64,000 nucleotides of DNA from Piper betle (Eukaryota > Streptophyta > Magnoliopsida > Piperales > Piperaceae), in contig JAURVB010009669.1 of NCBI GenBank assembly GCA_033002965.1, positions 26,290 to 90,289 on the forward strand, read 5' to 3'. Position numbers and translations under genes: made by a program. Below the pieces are notes generated by a model. That model did no database searches. It had not been told where the DNA came from and saw nothing but the letters and a program-made list of their open reading frames with translations. The first letter of the stretch is position 1, and each line of letters starts with the position of its first letter. This document shows positions 11,100 through 21,782 of this stretch, in pieces.

Positions 11100-14000
11100 A
11101 ATCAACGCCCAAGATTTCCCGAATAGAGCATGGAGGAGATCATCATCTTCCCAGTGTCGACCAAGTCAAGGAGCTGCTGGTGCAAGTGCCGGGACAACAG
11201 CCGGGCCATCATTCTGCCACCTCAACAACTGTAGCATCTGCCTCTTCTTTAATACATCATGGCATCCTATTCCCGAGGCATCGTTTCCCGTTGGGCAGGA
11301 TGCGGCAGTTGAAAAGGTATGCGGGTTCCTTGAAAGTGCCTAAGTTGGAATTGTTGGGATATATGGAAGGGGAGGCGTTGGCAAGACGACTCTCATGCAG
11401 TGATGCACGAATCGGCGTCGCGCCGATCCGATTTCGGGGCCGACTCGGTCGGCCCCGAATCGGGCCTTGAATCGGCGAGTTTCGGCCGATTCCGACCGAT
11501 TTAACTCGGAATCGGAATCAGTTTTATTACAAAATTACCAAAATACTCTAGGTATAATTTTTATTAAATTATTTAAGTATAGGTAAAATGGTAATTTGGA
11601 TTTAAAAACCTAAATCACACCCTCTCCCCCGATTCCGCCGCCGCGTTCGCTCCGCTCGCGCTTCCGCCGTCCGACCTCAGCTCCGTCCGACCACGCCACC
11701 GCCGCCCGATTTCGACCTCAGCTCCGCCCTCGCCGCGATTCCGCCGCAGACGCTGCGACCGCCGCCCGAACTCGGCTTCCGCCGTCCGACGCTTCCGCCG
11801 TGCTTCCGCCCGATTCCGCCGCGCTTCCGCCCGATTCTGCCGCGCTTCCGCCCGATTCCGCCGCGATTCCGCCGTGATTCGGCCGTCCGACGCTCCGCCC
11901 GACCTTCCGACCACCCCACCGCTGTCCGACGCTGCGCCCGTTCCGAACTCACCTTCCACCGTCCGACGCTTCCGCCGCGATTCCGCCGGCCGACGGTTCG
12001 TCCGACCGGGCTGTCGACATCCTCCGACATCGCCGCCGCGAGGCTCGCCGGCGGCGGCGGGGGGTAGAGAGGGGAAGGGTGGCATTCTCGTAATTAAAAG
12101 TTGACTCGAGTCTAACCCGAGTCAAAAATAATAATTAATTCTAAATAATTTAAAAAATCTTAAAAAATATTTAAAAAATATCATAAACTATAATACACAG
12201 AATAATATCAAAATAACATCAATACCCAATTTTAATATATTTATATTGTAAATTGTCAAATTATTATATATGACCGATTAAATTAATTTGGACCGATTCA
12301 ACTGAACCGATTCTTGGCCGATTCAGACTGATTCCGATTCTGATTCCGATTCCATGGAAAACCGATTCCGATTCCGATTCCGATTCCATGGAAAACCGAT
12401 TCCGATTCCGATTCCGATTTATGCAACCATGCTCTCATGAAAATGGTTCATAATAAGTTTTTAGTAGGCTGTGATTTTGATCTCATATTTTGGGTTGTTG
12501 TCTCCAAGGACTGGAACTATGATAAAATCAGAAAACTTAATATTAGGAGGTTTGGAGTAGGACCATTCGATCCAGATGCGGATGTAGCCGCCATGGAGTT
12601 GTTTAACTTCAGGTAAGAGATTTGTCCTATTGTTAGATGATCTGTGGGAGCACTTAGATTTAATGGAGCTCGGTGTTCCTTGTCCAACAAAAAGAAAATC
12701 TCTAAAATAATCTTCACAACTCGATCGGAAGAGGTGTCGACAGATGGGCCTTGATAAGCAGATTAAGATTGATTGGTTGGGACCAAGTGACTCATGGGTT
12801 CTGTTTGAGAAAAATGTGGGAGACAAAGCCCTCAATTCCCATCCTAGAGTCCATACTTTGGCACATCAAATATTGAAAGAATGTTGTGGATTGCTACTTG
12901 CACTTATTATTGTTGGTAGGGCGATGCCCTCTTAAGTATGCTCCTGAAGAATGGTAGCATGCTTTATAATTCCTTGAGAGTCATCCTCACCAAATGCCGG
13001 GTGTGGTGAACAAATTGTTCTCTTGCTTGCAGTTAAGTTATCTCTCCCTTGGAGAGGATACTTTACAGAAATGTTTCTTGTATTGCTCCTTATTTCCTGA
13101 AGACGTCTCGATACAAAAAGAAAACCTTGTTGGTTATTGGATAAGGGAGGGATTTTTAGGCGAGTGTGAGAACTTGGAACAATTGCGCGATAGAGGGCAT
13201 CACATCATTGGAGTGCTTCTGGCTGCATGTGTGATAGAAAATGGCTCACATGAAGAAGATAAAGAAGTGAAGATGTACGACGTCATTCGCGAGATGGATT
13301 GTATCTGTTTATGGAACTAAGCAAAACAGGTTCTTTGTGCACCCAGGTTCGGAGGAGATACATGTGAGATGGAGTCTGGCCGAGAGGATTTTTGTACAGG
13401 ATTTAAAGAGTCATCTAAATTGCCTTCTTGGCCGGTGCTTGCAACATTGATCTTTGATAAGGTTGCTCAATTGGCATTCAAAAGAAGCTGGTACAAGAAT
13501 CTTGAGAACGATAGAGCCTAAGATCTTGGCATTGGAGAGATGCAGATTAAGGGGAAAGAACCACTATCTGATCCTGAACCTGATCCAGTCCCAAGTAGTT
13601 CTAATGCAATAGAAATGCCACTTGTTGCTGACCCAATGTCAAGCCTCTTCCAATTTTATGCCCAGCCTAAAATTGCTAGAATCATCCTTTTGTTTGATGA
13701 GCGACCTACCCAAAGCAGTCATGGAACTACCTAAGTTGAGATACGTAAGTAGCGCAGGTGTCAAATGTCACCTAAATTGGGAAAATTGTCGAGTCTAGAG
13801 ATTCTAGATATGAGTTGTTTGATCAAGCCAACTGCAGATATGAATCATCCCCTCCTTGTCGATGATCTACCAGACACAATTGCCCAGTTGTCAGAATTGA
13901 CACTGCTCAACCCCCAAGAGATTGGACGTTTGTCATAGATGGAAATACTTGATCTAAGTAATGCACCCTTTTTTTTATTCCTATAGGGATTAGAGGTCTC

Positions 14001-14870
14001 AGAGAATTGAAGCAGCCAAAACTTAGAGGCACAATGCTCCATTCACTTCCGGCGGAAGTGGTTTATTTGTCAAAGTTGGAAATACTTAATCTCAGGAAAA
14101 CTAAAATCACCGACCTTCCGTGGAGGATTTATTGGTTGGGTAAGTTGAGGCAACTCAATCTGGAAAATACTTGGCTTGTAGAACTGCCAACAGAAATGTT
14201 TTATTTGTCCAAGTTGGAAATCCTCAATCTCAGCAAGAGTCGAATTAGAGAGCTTCCAAACATGATCCGTGGGTTGAGCGAGTTGAGGCAGCTCGACCTG
14301 GAAGACACATTGCGCAAAACACCAAAAGAGATAGGATTTTTACTAAAGTTGGAAATACTGAATCTCAGTGGAAGTGCTCGCATCGACAAGGATTCCAGCG
14401 GGATTGAGGAGTTGTGTGAATTGAGGCAACTCAACCTCAAAGGCAAACAATTTCTTGAATGGTCGGTAGACATGAGCAAGTTGACAAAGTTGGACCTTTT
14501 AGTTTTAAGTTTCACATTCATTGGCATCCTCCCACGCACCATCTCATGGCTGGTTGAGTTGAGGCAGCTTAACCTTGAACGGACTTGCATCTGCACGCTG
14601 TAGGAAGTGAGAATGAACTTATCAAACTTGGAAATACTAAATCTAAACCGTATACTCATTAGGGAGCTGCCAACATGGATAAACCGATTGCAACAACAAA
14701 GGGAGCTTTACCTTGATAGCACGCCGCTTAAAAGATTGCCCAACGAAGTTGGAGATTTGACAAAGTTGGAAATCCTCAGTCAGCAGAATCTACATCGAAG
14801 AAATTCCAAGCAGGATTGACCAGCTGCCGGAGTTGAAGGAGCATAACCTTACAGGCACACCAAAGCACCG
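11100..14870 (+). pseudogene. CC-NBS-LRR (RPS2/RPS5-like) disease-resistance pseudogene
   Basis: Intracellular immune receptors of this family bind nucleotide through an NB-ARC domain and sense effectors through C-terminal LRRs. Here the pieces lie in the right order but in several frames: P-loop GIYGRGGVGKTT (11357-11392), the RNBS-A-like region FWVVVSKDWNYDKI (about 12465), kinase-2 FVLLLDDLWE (about 12610), RNBS-B IIFTTRSEE (about 12705), a GLPL-type CCGLLLAL (about 12885), RNBS-D CFLYCSLFPED (about 13070), and an MHD-type MYDVIREM (about 13275, His changed to Tyr). Leucine-rich repeats follow from about 13740 to 14830, including one open 198-codon stretch (14007-14603). A stop precedes the P-loop (TAA at 11340-11342), more stops occur near 12940-12975, there are frameshifts between motifs, and a hAT element splits the gene just after the P-loop. 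No convincing coiled-coil start is seen. Confident of family and of non-functionality. Confidence 0.88.
11398..12431. mobile_element. hAT-type non-autonomous element inserted after the NBS P-loop
   Basis: The element is 1,034 bp and is flanked by a perfect 8 bp duplication CTCTCATG (11390-11397 and 12432-12439). The left end CAGTGATGCACGAATCGG and the reverse complement of the right end CATGGTTGCATAAATCGG form an imperfect inverted repeat matching the ends of the 2375 element. Removing one duplication rejoins the resistance gene reading ...GKTTLM-K. The interior is GC-rich with reiterated TTCCGCCG-type units (11630-12060), then an AT-rich part resembling the reverse complement of the local gypsy LTR. 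Arginine-rich ORFs inside are compositional artefacts and no transposase is seen. Confidence 0.88.
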
Positions 14871-16475
14871 GGTAAATTTTAGGAGGAGCGTTGAGCTTCT
14901 CAGGGCTGCAAGGCCTCAGGCCAAGTTATCGCCCTTTGTATTAAATTGAAGGAAATAATTAAGTATTTATTTTATTATTTAGAAAAATAGCAAACAAAAG
15001 TTGTAAATTTAATTTCAATATTTTTATTTTAAAACGGTAATGACAAAATTGTTATCATTTTATTGAAGGAAATTGTTTGTAGTTATAAGCAAAGATATGT
15101 TTATATTGATCTATATAAATAAGTAGTATTATTATTATATTTAATTAAAATTTTATATTATTATATTTTTTAAATGTTGGTTTAACGAAAATATACAGTG
15201 CAACTAGCGCTAAAATTGGGATCTTATCGTAATTTTTGTGTTGTCAAAGAGTTATGTCGCAAATTAAAATGTACGAAATTATTTATCGTCGGTAAAAATG
15301 GTGATAGCACCCAAAAAAATGAGTAAATGACATGATGACATTTAATGTTTAAAAATAAGTAAATGATAATATTGAATATCTTCAATCACACTATACTCGT
15401 AATGCTTAGAGCCTATAATTACATGATAAGGAAATTTAAAGAATGCTTGTTCAAACACCGCAGGCCATACTGAGGTATTCTAGAGTTACAAATGTTGTGA
15501 ACGTGTCCTAAAAATACACTTGATTAAGCCTTATGTTTTTGCAATTGTACAGTTTATACCTTTTTTCCCCCAAGGCGAATTATTTTACAGCTAGAAAATT
15601 TCTCTCAACACAATCATACCACATCCTAGCTCATACAAGGGTTCCATGTTTCCTCTAAGGAAACCAATCTGACATCAGCTACCTCTTCGGAACAGAAACC
15701 CAAATTAGGGCAATAAATACTTCATTAGATGATAAACACGTCTTAGTGTAACCCAAATTAACTAGACACTAATTTTTGCTTGCTACACTTGTAACGCTTG
15801 TCGTATCGTCACGGTGGAGAAGAAATGGGTCGAGAGCCCACAAGTAGCTATCACTCATCCGGCGAGTAACTAGCAATATGGCATTTGACGCCATGGTCTG
15901 GCCCAACTTCCCTCTTCCCATGCCCTCCACCCTCAATCCTCTGCACACATCAGAGCCCCCTCTACTCTCTGTATCCATCCCATCTCTCCTTTCACCTTCC
16001 CCCTCTTCTCTAGGAGACATCATATTTGGTCCTCTTCTCCTTTCCCTTTCATCCATCGTCTTCCTCGAACAACAGTCCCATATATTGGCCAAGACGGCTC
16101 GCTCTCCAAGCTTGTTAAGTTACCATGCAGGCGATATTATTTGATGTTCTTACTATAGTTTCTGAAGTAAGCCAGTAAGTTTGTAAGCTGATTTATGTAA
16201 TGGGTTTTTAGGAAAATCCATGGTAGTTTACCTTTAAGCCGGTGTACAAATTAATTACTACTCTTATTCTTAAACAGATGAAAGATACAAGTACTGGGGG
16301 TGGAGTACAAACAATCTATAGTGACTATTATCGCTTCAATAATTAGCACCTCGGCAATAATATTCATACAAATCATATATTATGCATACCACAGTGAAAA
16401 AAGAAAAGAATTAGCTCGCATCATATATATTTATTTATTATAGCTCCCTTGATCAATCAGCCTGATAATTGAACT
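14871..16475. other. Intergenic between resistance pseudogene and bHLH gene
   Basis: AT-rich, with a CT-rich patch at about 15900-16080 that keeps two overlapping ORFs open on opposite strands. Neither has a recognisable domain, and both look compositional. Confidence 0.4.
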
Positions 16476-19400
16476 TCACATCTCCATCTTGATATCGTTA
16501 ACTTGAATGTTTCCTGAAAATACAAATCATTCCATATGAGCTTATAACTTAACCCCTAGTTCGATATCATTTAAGTGTTAAAGGAGACCCATGGCCATGA
16601 GGAAGACAGCCGGCCACGTGAACGGCTGATTCGGCCCGGGTTTATCTGTCTGATTTGGTACAAGGAAGACAAACAGATGAGGAGGTAAAAAACCTCCTTG
16701 AGATTGGACGTCTAACATGTCCAAATATCTCCGACAATGACATGGACAATCTCCAAATCTTTGTTCGAAAGAGACCCATTCCTCGGGTTTAATTCGTACC
16801 TTGAAATTGTTGAGATGCAAAAGGAGACTGCTTCCCTTGGTGTAATTCTGCGTTGTAAAGTGTGTGTAAGTCAATGTTCCAAGTAGCAGTAGAAGATGCC
16901 TGCCCACCCTGTGATCAAAAAATTCATAAGAAACTTGTTCAAACATGTAATTTTTAGTCCCAAATTTTGCTCGCTGAAGGTTAAATTCAGCTGGAACAAT
17001 GCTTACATTGAAGCAAGTATCTAAGAAACCATCCGGTGCCGCCACCGGGGCACTAGAGGTTCCCCGGACGGCAATCTCCGGCGGGTTGGTTGCAACATTC
17101 AATCCGCCACAGCTGACCAAAGGTTGGGGTGAATTGTAATGAAGAAAGGCCTGATTGGTGAGGTCCGGTAATATAGAGACTTGTGGAAAGGGATCAGTGC
17201 TGGCCGGGAACATCTGGTCACAATATTAGACACGAATCAGCTTAGCTATATGGCTTCAATTTACTCAATTTTAAAGGTCCTCTTTCCCCCGTCTCTAATG
17301 GTTACGTCCAAAGACGTACCAAAAAGAAGCCGTTCCATTGCAAAGCAGATATTAGTGACGATGGGAACTTGGAACACATGAAAAAGTTGTGAGCCGCTTT
17401 TGGATGTGGAAACTTATCAAGAAGTCTCCCTATCCATACAGGTACAATGCATGCATTTTAACATGGGCCCAACCCCCTTAAATAAACAAAATAATCAGCT
17501 AGGCTTTGGTCCAAAATATAATGTTCACGCACAAGGAGCCCACCAAATTAAACTTTGAAAACTATTGGGTCCAGTTGTAGCAGCTATCTTTCTCATTTTT
17601 ACACTCTTTCTTGATTACCCACTTGCAGATTTTACAAATTGAATTCACCATGAAAAAAAGAAATGGAGGAATAAAAAATTTATGTCCTTCATACCCCACT
17701 TTTTTTGCTCTCCATCACTGTTAATACTTGCAGACTTTAAGTAGAGATATACCTCTTTGGCAAATAAGTCATCAATGTTGAAGTCCAGCCTCGCATTGAC
17801 TGTTGCAAGCTTCATGGATAGAAACTGGAAAATTGTAAAACCAATCACTTTCAACTGTGTACTCAACCAATGAATTAAACATCTATATATATATATATAT
17901 ATATATGATGTGAAGAGAAATGAAATTTCTTATGCTGTTACCTCCACTTGTCTCTGTAGGGATTGTACATAGTTGATGATCTCATCTAACATCCCTGACT
18001 TGCCAGTGACCTTGTTGCAGCCGGGGACCAAGTCCTGTAGATACTTCATCCTTTCACTGATCCTTTCCCTTCTCACCTGCACCCACCAAAAATCAATCCT
18101 GCCCACAATCAGTAAACACAATCGTCTTCCCGAGAGGAATTCAAAAGTGGGAATGTCTAGAAGCTCACTCTCTCGGCCAAGCTATGGCTATCAGTGGCCT
18201 GGCCTCGCCGGGCTCTGACATGAATGTAGTCCAGCTTCTGTTGGACCTCGGGGGCCTTTGAATTGTCCTTTGATATGTCTACGGACGCTTCTTTCTTAGC
18301 AGCCTTGATGTTCTTGCTACTGTTGTGGTGTTTGTTCATGGAAGATTGATCAGATTGTTTTGGTAATAATTCTGCTTGATCCTCTTGTGCTTCTCCTTTC
18401 ACCTTCTTGTCCTTGTAATCCTCCATTGGCATGGTCTAGTATCAATCAAATGTAATGTTATAAACAATTAGAACAGAGCATGAGAAAAAAATGTGTGTGT
18501 GCGCGCGCGCGCACACATATATGTGTGCGTGAAGAGAAAATGAAAATTTTTATGCTGCTACCTCCACTTGTCTCTGTAGGGATTGAACATAGCTGATGAT
18601 CTCATCTAACATCCCTGCCTTGCCAGTGACCTTGTTGCAGCCGGGGACCAAGTCCTGTAGATACTTCATCCTTTCACTGATCTTCTCCCTTCTCACCTAC
18701 ACCCACCAAAAACCAATCTTGCCCACAATCAGTAAACACAATCAATTGTCTTCCCGAGAGGAATTCGAAGGTGGTCATGTCTAGAAGCTTACTCTCTCGG
18801 CCAAGCTATGGCTATCAGTGGCCTGGCCTTGCGGGGCTCTGACATGAATGTAGTCCGGCTTTTGTTGGACCGCGGATGCCTTTGAATTGTCCTTTGATGC
18901 GTCTCCGGACGCTTCTTTCTTAGCAGCCTTGATGTTCTTGCTACTGTTGTGGTGGTTGTTCATGGAAGATTGATCAGATTGTTTTGGGGCTAATTCTGCT
19001 TGATCCTCTTGTGCTTCTCGTTTCTCCTTCTTGTCCTTGTAATCCTCCATTGGCATGGTCTGGTATCAATCAAATGTAATGTTATAAACATGTCATAAAC
19101 AATTAGATCGGAGCATGGGAGTGCTTACTCTTGTGGGTATGCTGGCCTTCTCAACTGCCTTCCTCTTCCTGGCCGGAGGAGGAACCTTTTCCGGCGGGAA
19201 CACCACCGGCACCGCAGCATTCCCGACCATCAGCGGGCGGCTGGCCGTCCTCGAAATGGACGCGAAAGACTCCGCCGCCGCCGGCACGCCTTGCTCGCTG
19301 GAGAACACCGCCGGCGACAGGAATGTGCCGGTGAAGTCCGGCCAGCCGTTTTCAAGTTCGGGGTCACTCTTCGCTACCAGCGGGAACACCCCCGCAGGGA

Positions 19401-19596
19401 AATGTTGACAAGTCAGCGTCGAATTCACACGAACGTCGGCGGGGAAGCTCTGGCCGGAGGACTGCATCATCAACATCACCACCTCCTCCTCCTCCTGCCC
19501 CTGCATGCCCTGCCAGCTTAGCCGGGCCCTTTGTCGGGCGAGAACCGACATCTCACCGCCGAAGCTCCCCGACGCCGGCGCCGTGCAGTGCATCAT
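16476..19596 (-). CDS. bHLH transcription factor, BPE/bHLH49/CIB-like, with duplicated bHLH exons
   Basis: DNA-binding regulator of the plant bHLH group that binds E/G-boxes as a dimer in the nucleus. Exons that fit GT-AG rules: 19596-19129 (start at ATGATG), 19059-18793, 18696-18562, 18435-18169, 18076-17942, 17824-17753, 17213-17007 and a last exon 16513-16476 ending in the family's KMEM-stop. The first exon is low-complexity N-terminus ending in a basic ARKRKAVEK stretch. The bHLH core [12 protein letters not shown] plus [18 protein letters not shown] is split by an intron between LAER and VRRE. The next exon gives [10 protein letters not shown]...[10 protein letters not shown], hallmark of this subgroup. 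The exon pair holding the core is present twice, all in phase 0. An exon expected between 17007 and 16513 is not resolved; a candidate near 16750-16670 would need a frameshift. An upstream in-frame ATG (19728) exists, but a TATA element at 19671 favours 19596. Confidence 0.85.
17942..18435 (-). repeat. bHLH exon-pair copy B (3' copy)
   Basis: Exon 18435-18169 and exon 18076-17942, the same lengths (267 and 135 bp) as copy A, about 620 bp downstream on the gene's strand. It carries the canonical [18 protein letters not shown], then [14 protein letters not shown]. Introns, flanks and the upstream acceptor region are also duplicated (about 17930-18485 versus 18550-19117). The exon after it (17824-17753) continues in phase 0. 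Confidence 0.85.
18494..18530. repeat. Alternating GT/GC/AC palindrome at the duplication junction
   Basis: The tract TGTGTGTGCGCGCGCGCGC followed by ACACATATATGTGTGCGTG alternates purine and pyrimidine and is partly self-complementary, a sequence type able to form Z-DNA or a hairpin. It lies exactly in the spacer between the two bHLH exon-pair copies. Confidence 0.8.
18562..19059 (-). repeat. bHLH exon-pair copy A (5' copy)
   Basis: Exon 19059-18793 (89 codons) and exon 18696-18562 (45 codons), with donor GTAAGC and acceptor TGTAG between them. It encodes [18 protein letters not shown] then [14 protein letters not shown]. Compared with copy B and the family norm RARRG, the two arginines at the start of the basic region are Pro-Gln, while the His-Glu-Arg contact residues (SHSLAER) are kept. 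The following acceptor/donor contexts look normal. Confidence 0.85.
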
Positions 19597-19668
19597 CCTC
19601 GCCACCAACGCAACCAATAGTATAAAAAAGAAGAAGAAGAAGAAGATCAAACCGTCGGTGGTGATCTC

Positions 19669-19679
19669 CTTATATAGAA
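19669..19679 (-). promoter_or_regulatory. Probable TATA box of the bHLH gene
   Basis: Minus-strand CTATATAAGG lies about 75 bp upstream of the ATGATG at 19596, a usual TATA-to-start distance for a short leader. A second TATATATA at about 19849-19856 could serve the longer upstream start. Confidence 0.5.
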
Positions 19680-21562
19680 GGAAGATGGTGTTGAGCTCAA
19701 CCAAGCGCGCGTCAGACAAAGGTCTCATGGATGAGGCTTGGCCGTGCAGGGAAGGTGCTCGTCAGCGGCCAACCACTGCGCCGTCGATATTCCCCGGTGG
19801 CCGTAGATTGTACGTCAAAGGTGGAGACAGATGGGGAGTGGGGTAGATATATATAGGAGGGGAATCTAATTGACGGAAAAGTTGACGGCCAGTTGACGGA
19901 ATAGCTATAGTCAGTAGTTTCCAAATGCACACGAGAGAGCGTCTCATACCCGTACTTTATTTGACTAGCAATACATTTGATACCAATAAAATTGAATTTA
20001 AGCTAAATAAAAATAATTTTACCAGATAGATTAATATCTCTAAAATTATACGATCTAAATGTACATGGTCGTATTATCTCATTCAAACTGCAGCTGGCCT
20101 AGAAATTATAAGTATTGCTTGATATATATTATGTGTAATTGATATAAATATATGTATATACGAGAGGATCGGATTTGGGAGAATACAGATAAGGGCAATA
20201 TGGGGGCGACGGAGAGCCCATCCAAGTCATCCCAATTTGCAGTGTGGGGGCCCACTGACATGACCGACATGTGGGCTTGTCCCCCTTTCCCGGCTTTCTG
20301 ATATGGGCGAGAGTCACTCCTTCCTTACTCGCGCCATTCGCGCTTATTCTCTCTACTTCCCATGTTTCCCATTATTACCTCTTACGAAGCTACTAGATTA
20401 TGCTTCGAGATTAAAAAAACACCTAGAACACGCTCTAATTATAATATTATTACTGTTTACATTAATATATAATTTATTAAAATGGTTAATATATAAATCA
20501 TGCTATATTCTTCACCCATATTCTCTACCCACATTATAAAATAAAAATAAAAATTAATTATAATTAAAAAAATTGAACTTAAATATATATATACAAGTCT
20601 AAAAACTAGCGAAGAATCCAAAGACGATGGGTGAATAAAATATGTGTAACATTTTTATTAATATTTTATAAAAATTAATATTTTTTGAATCTTTGATAAG
20701 ATGTTGTGTTAGGGTTTTAAGTATCCAAAATTAATTGTGATCACTGTAACTTGATTGAAATTTAAGCACCGAATGGAAAAGTCATAACCAGTTCTTTTAA
20801 ATACTTGAGGCACATAAAATGTGAATTCGATCTAAACTAGTCTAATTCTATACTCTATAAGACAATTATGAAAACAAACTGACAACAATTTGATGATTTT
20901 ATGAACTTGTATATAATACATGTCGTCACGATCTAATTAGTCTTGAAAACCGTAATTAGTAAGTATCTTCCTCTTAAACATTGCTTTAATTAACTAAAGG
21001 TAATTTTCAGGCACTCGTGATAAGGTGAAAAGTGTGCACTCTCGGCGATTCCTTAAATTAATTATCAACTATTGTGTTAGGACAAAAACGTTAAGTAATT
21101 AACTTTTCTTAAACAAAAAATGAATTTATTAATTTTAACAAGATGTTATTTTTTATATAGACCACTGATGTCTCCGGCGCATTATGCAAACAATGTTGGC
21201 ACCCTGCCTTATCCATTTGCTTATGTGGCAGCATATAATTGATTATAACACCACCTTATCCTATATTTTAATCATGCAAAAACAATAACATCCAAAATAA
21301 TAATCTTCGTCAAAAAATACTATTGACAAAAGAAAAAGAATAAATAGCTAATATTCACTCTTCCCATCCAACCAAATTAAGTGCTCTAGCGGTGGTTCAT
21401 TAAAATAATTAATTATTATAGCCACCTAATCAATTACTCTTATAGAAAGCAAAGTATCAAGCAATCATTGTTTAGCAATAAAAAATATCCTCCATCTCCG
21501 ATCTATATATATATATATCACAATAATCAGATAATTTATAGGGAGATTAGCAGACCATAAAA
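19680..21562. other. bHLH upstream region and AT-rich intergenic DNA
   Basis: Contains a GGGCCCAC motif near 20246 of the kind common in plant promoters. No gene is supported; ORFs here are short and featureless. Confidence 0.4.
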
Positions 21563-21782
21563 CACGTGGGACCCGTTTGATGATAAGAGTGGCAGAAAAT
21601 GCGGTCCACTGACGTGTACACGCACATTAACCTTCACACGTGTCGAGCCACCCGCAAAGGGGACCGTCGGGCGGAGGCGAAAGGCAGATCCAAAAAAATC
21701 TGGCACGTCAGATGATGACGTGGCAAGTTGGTGGGGACGGGGGAAGAACGCGTTCCGTTCCGTTGGAATTTAGGACGTGGCA
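21563..21782. promoter_or_regulatory. Cluster of ACGT-core (G-box/ABRE-type) elements
   Basis: Six ACGT cores occur in 220 bp: CACGTG (21563), GACGTGT (21611), CACGTG within ACACGTGT (21637), GCACGTCA (21703), TGACGTGGCA (21716) and GGACGTGGCA (21773). These are typical bZIP/bHLH sites of plant promoters. The cluster is locally GC-richer than its surroundings. The gene it would serve is unclear: the nearest recognised gene is the divergently placed bHLH about 2 kb away. Confidence 0.55.

Noticed and set aside
11615..12085. 156-codon arginine-rich minus-strand ORF and overlapping ORFs
   Set aside because: They lie inside the GC-rich repeat of a hAT-type element; the composition (TTCCGCCG units) explains open frames on several strands.
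15769..16144. Overlapping 107- and 88-codon ORFs on opposite strands
   Set aside because: CT-rich patch with no recognisable domain or splice context.
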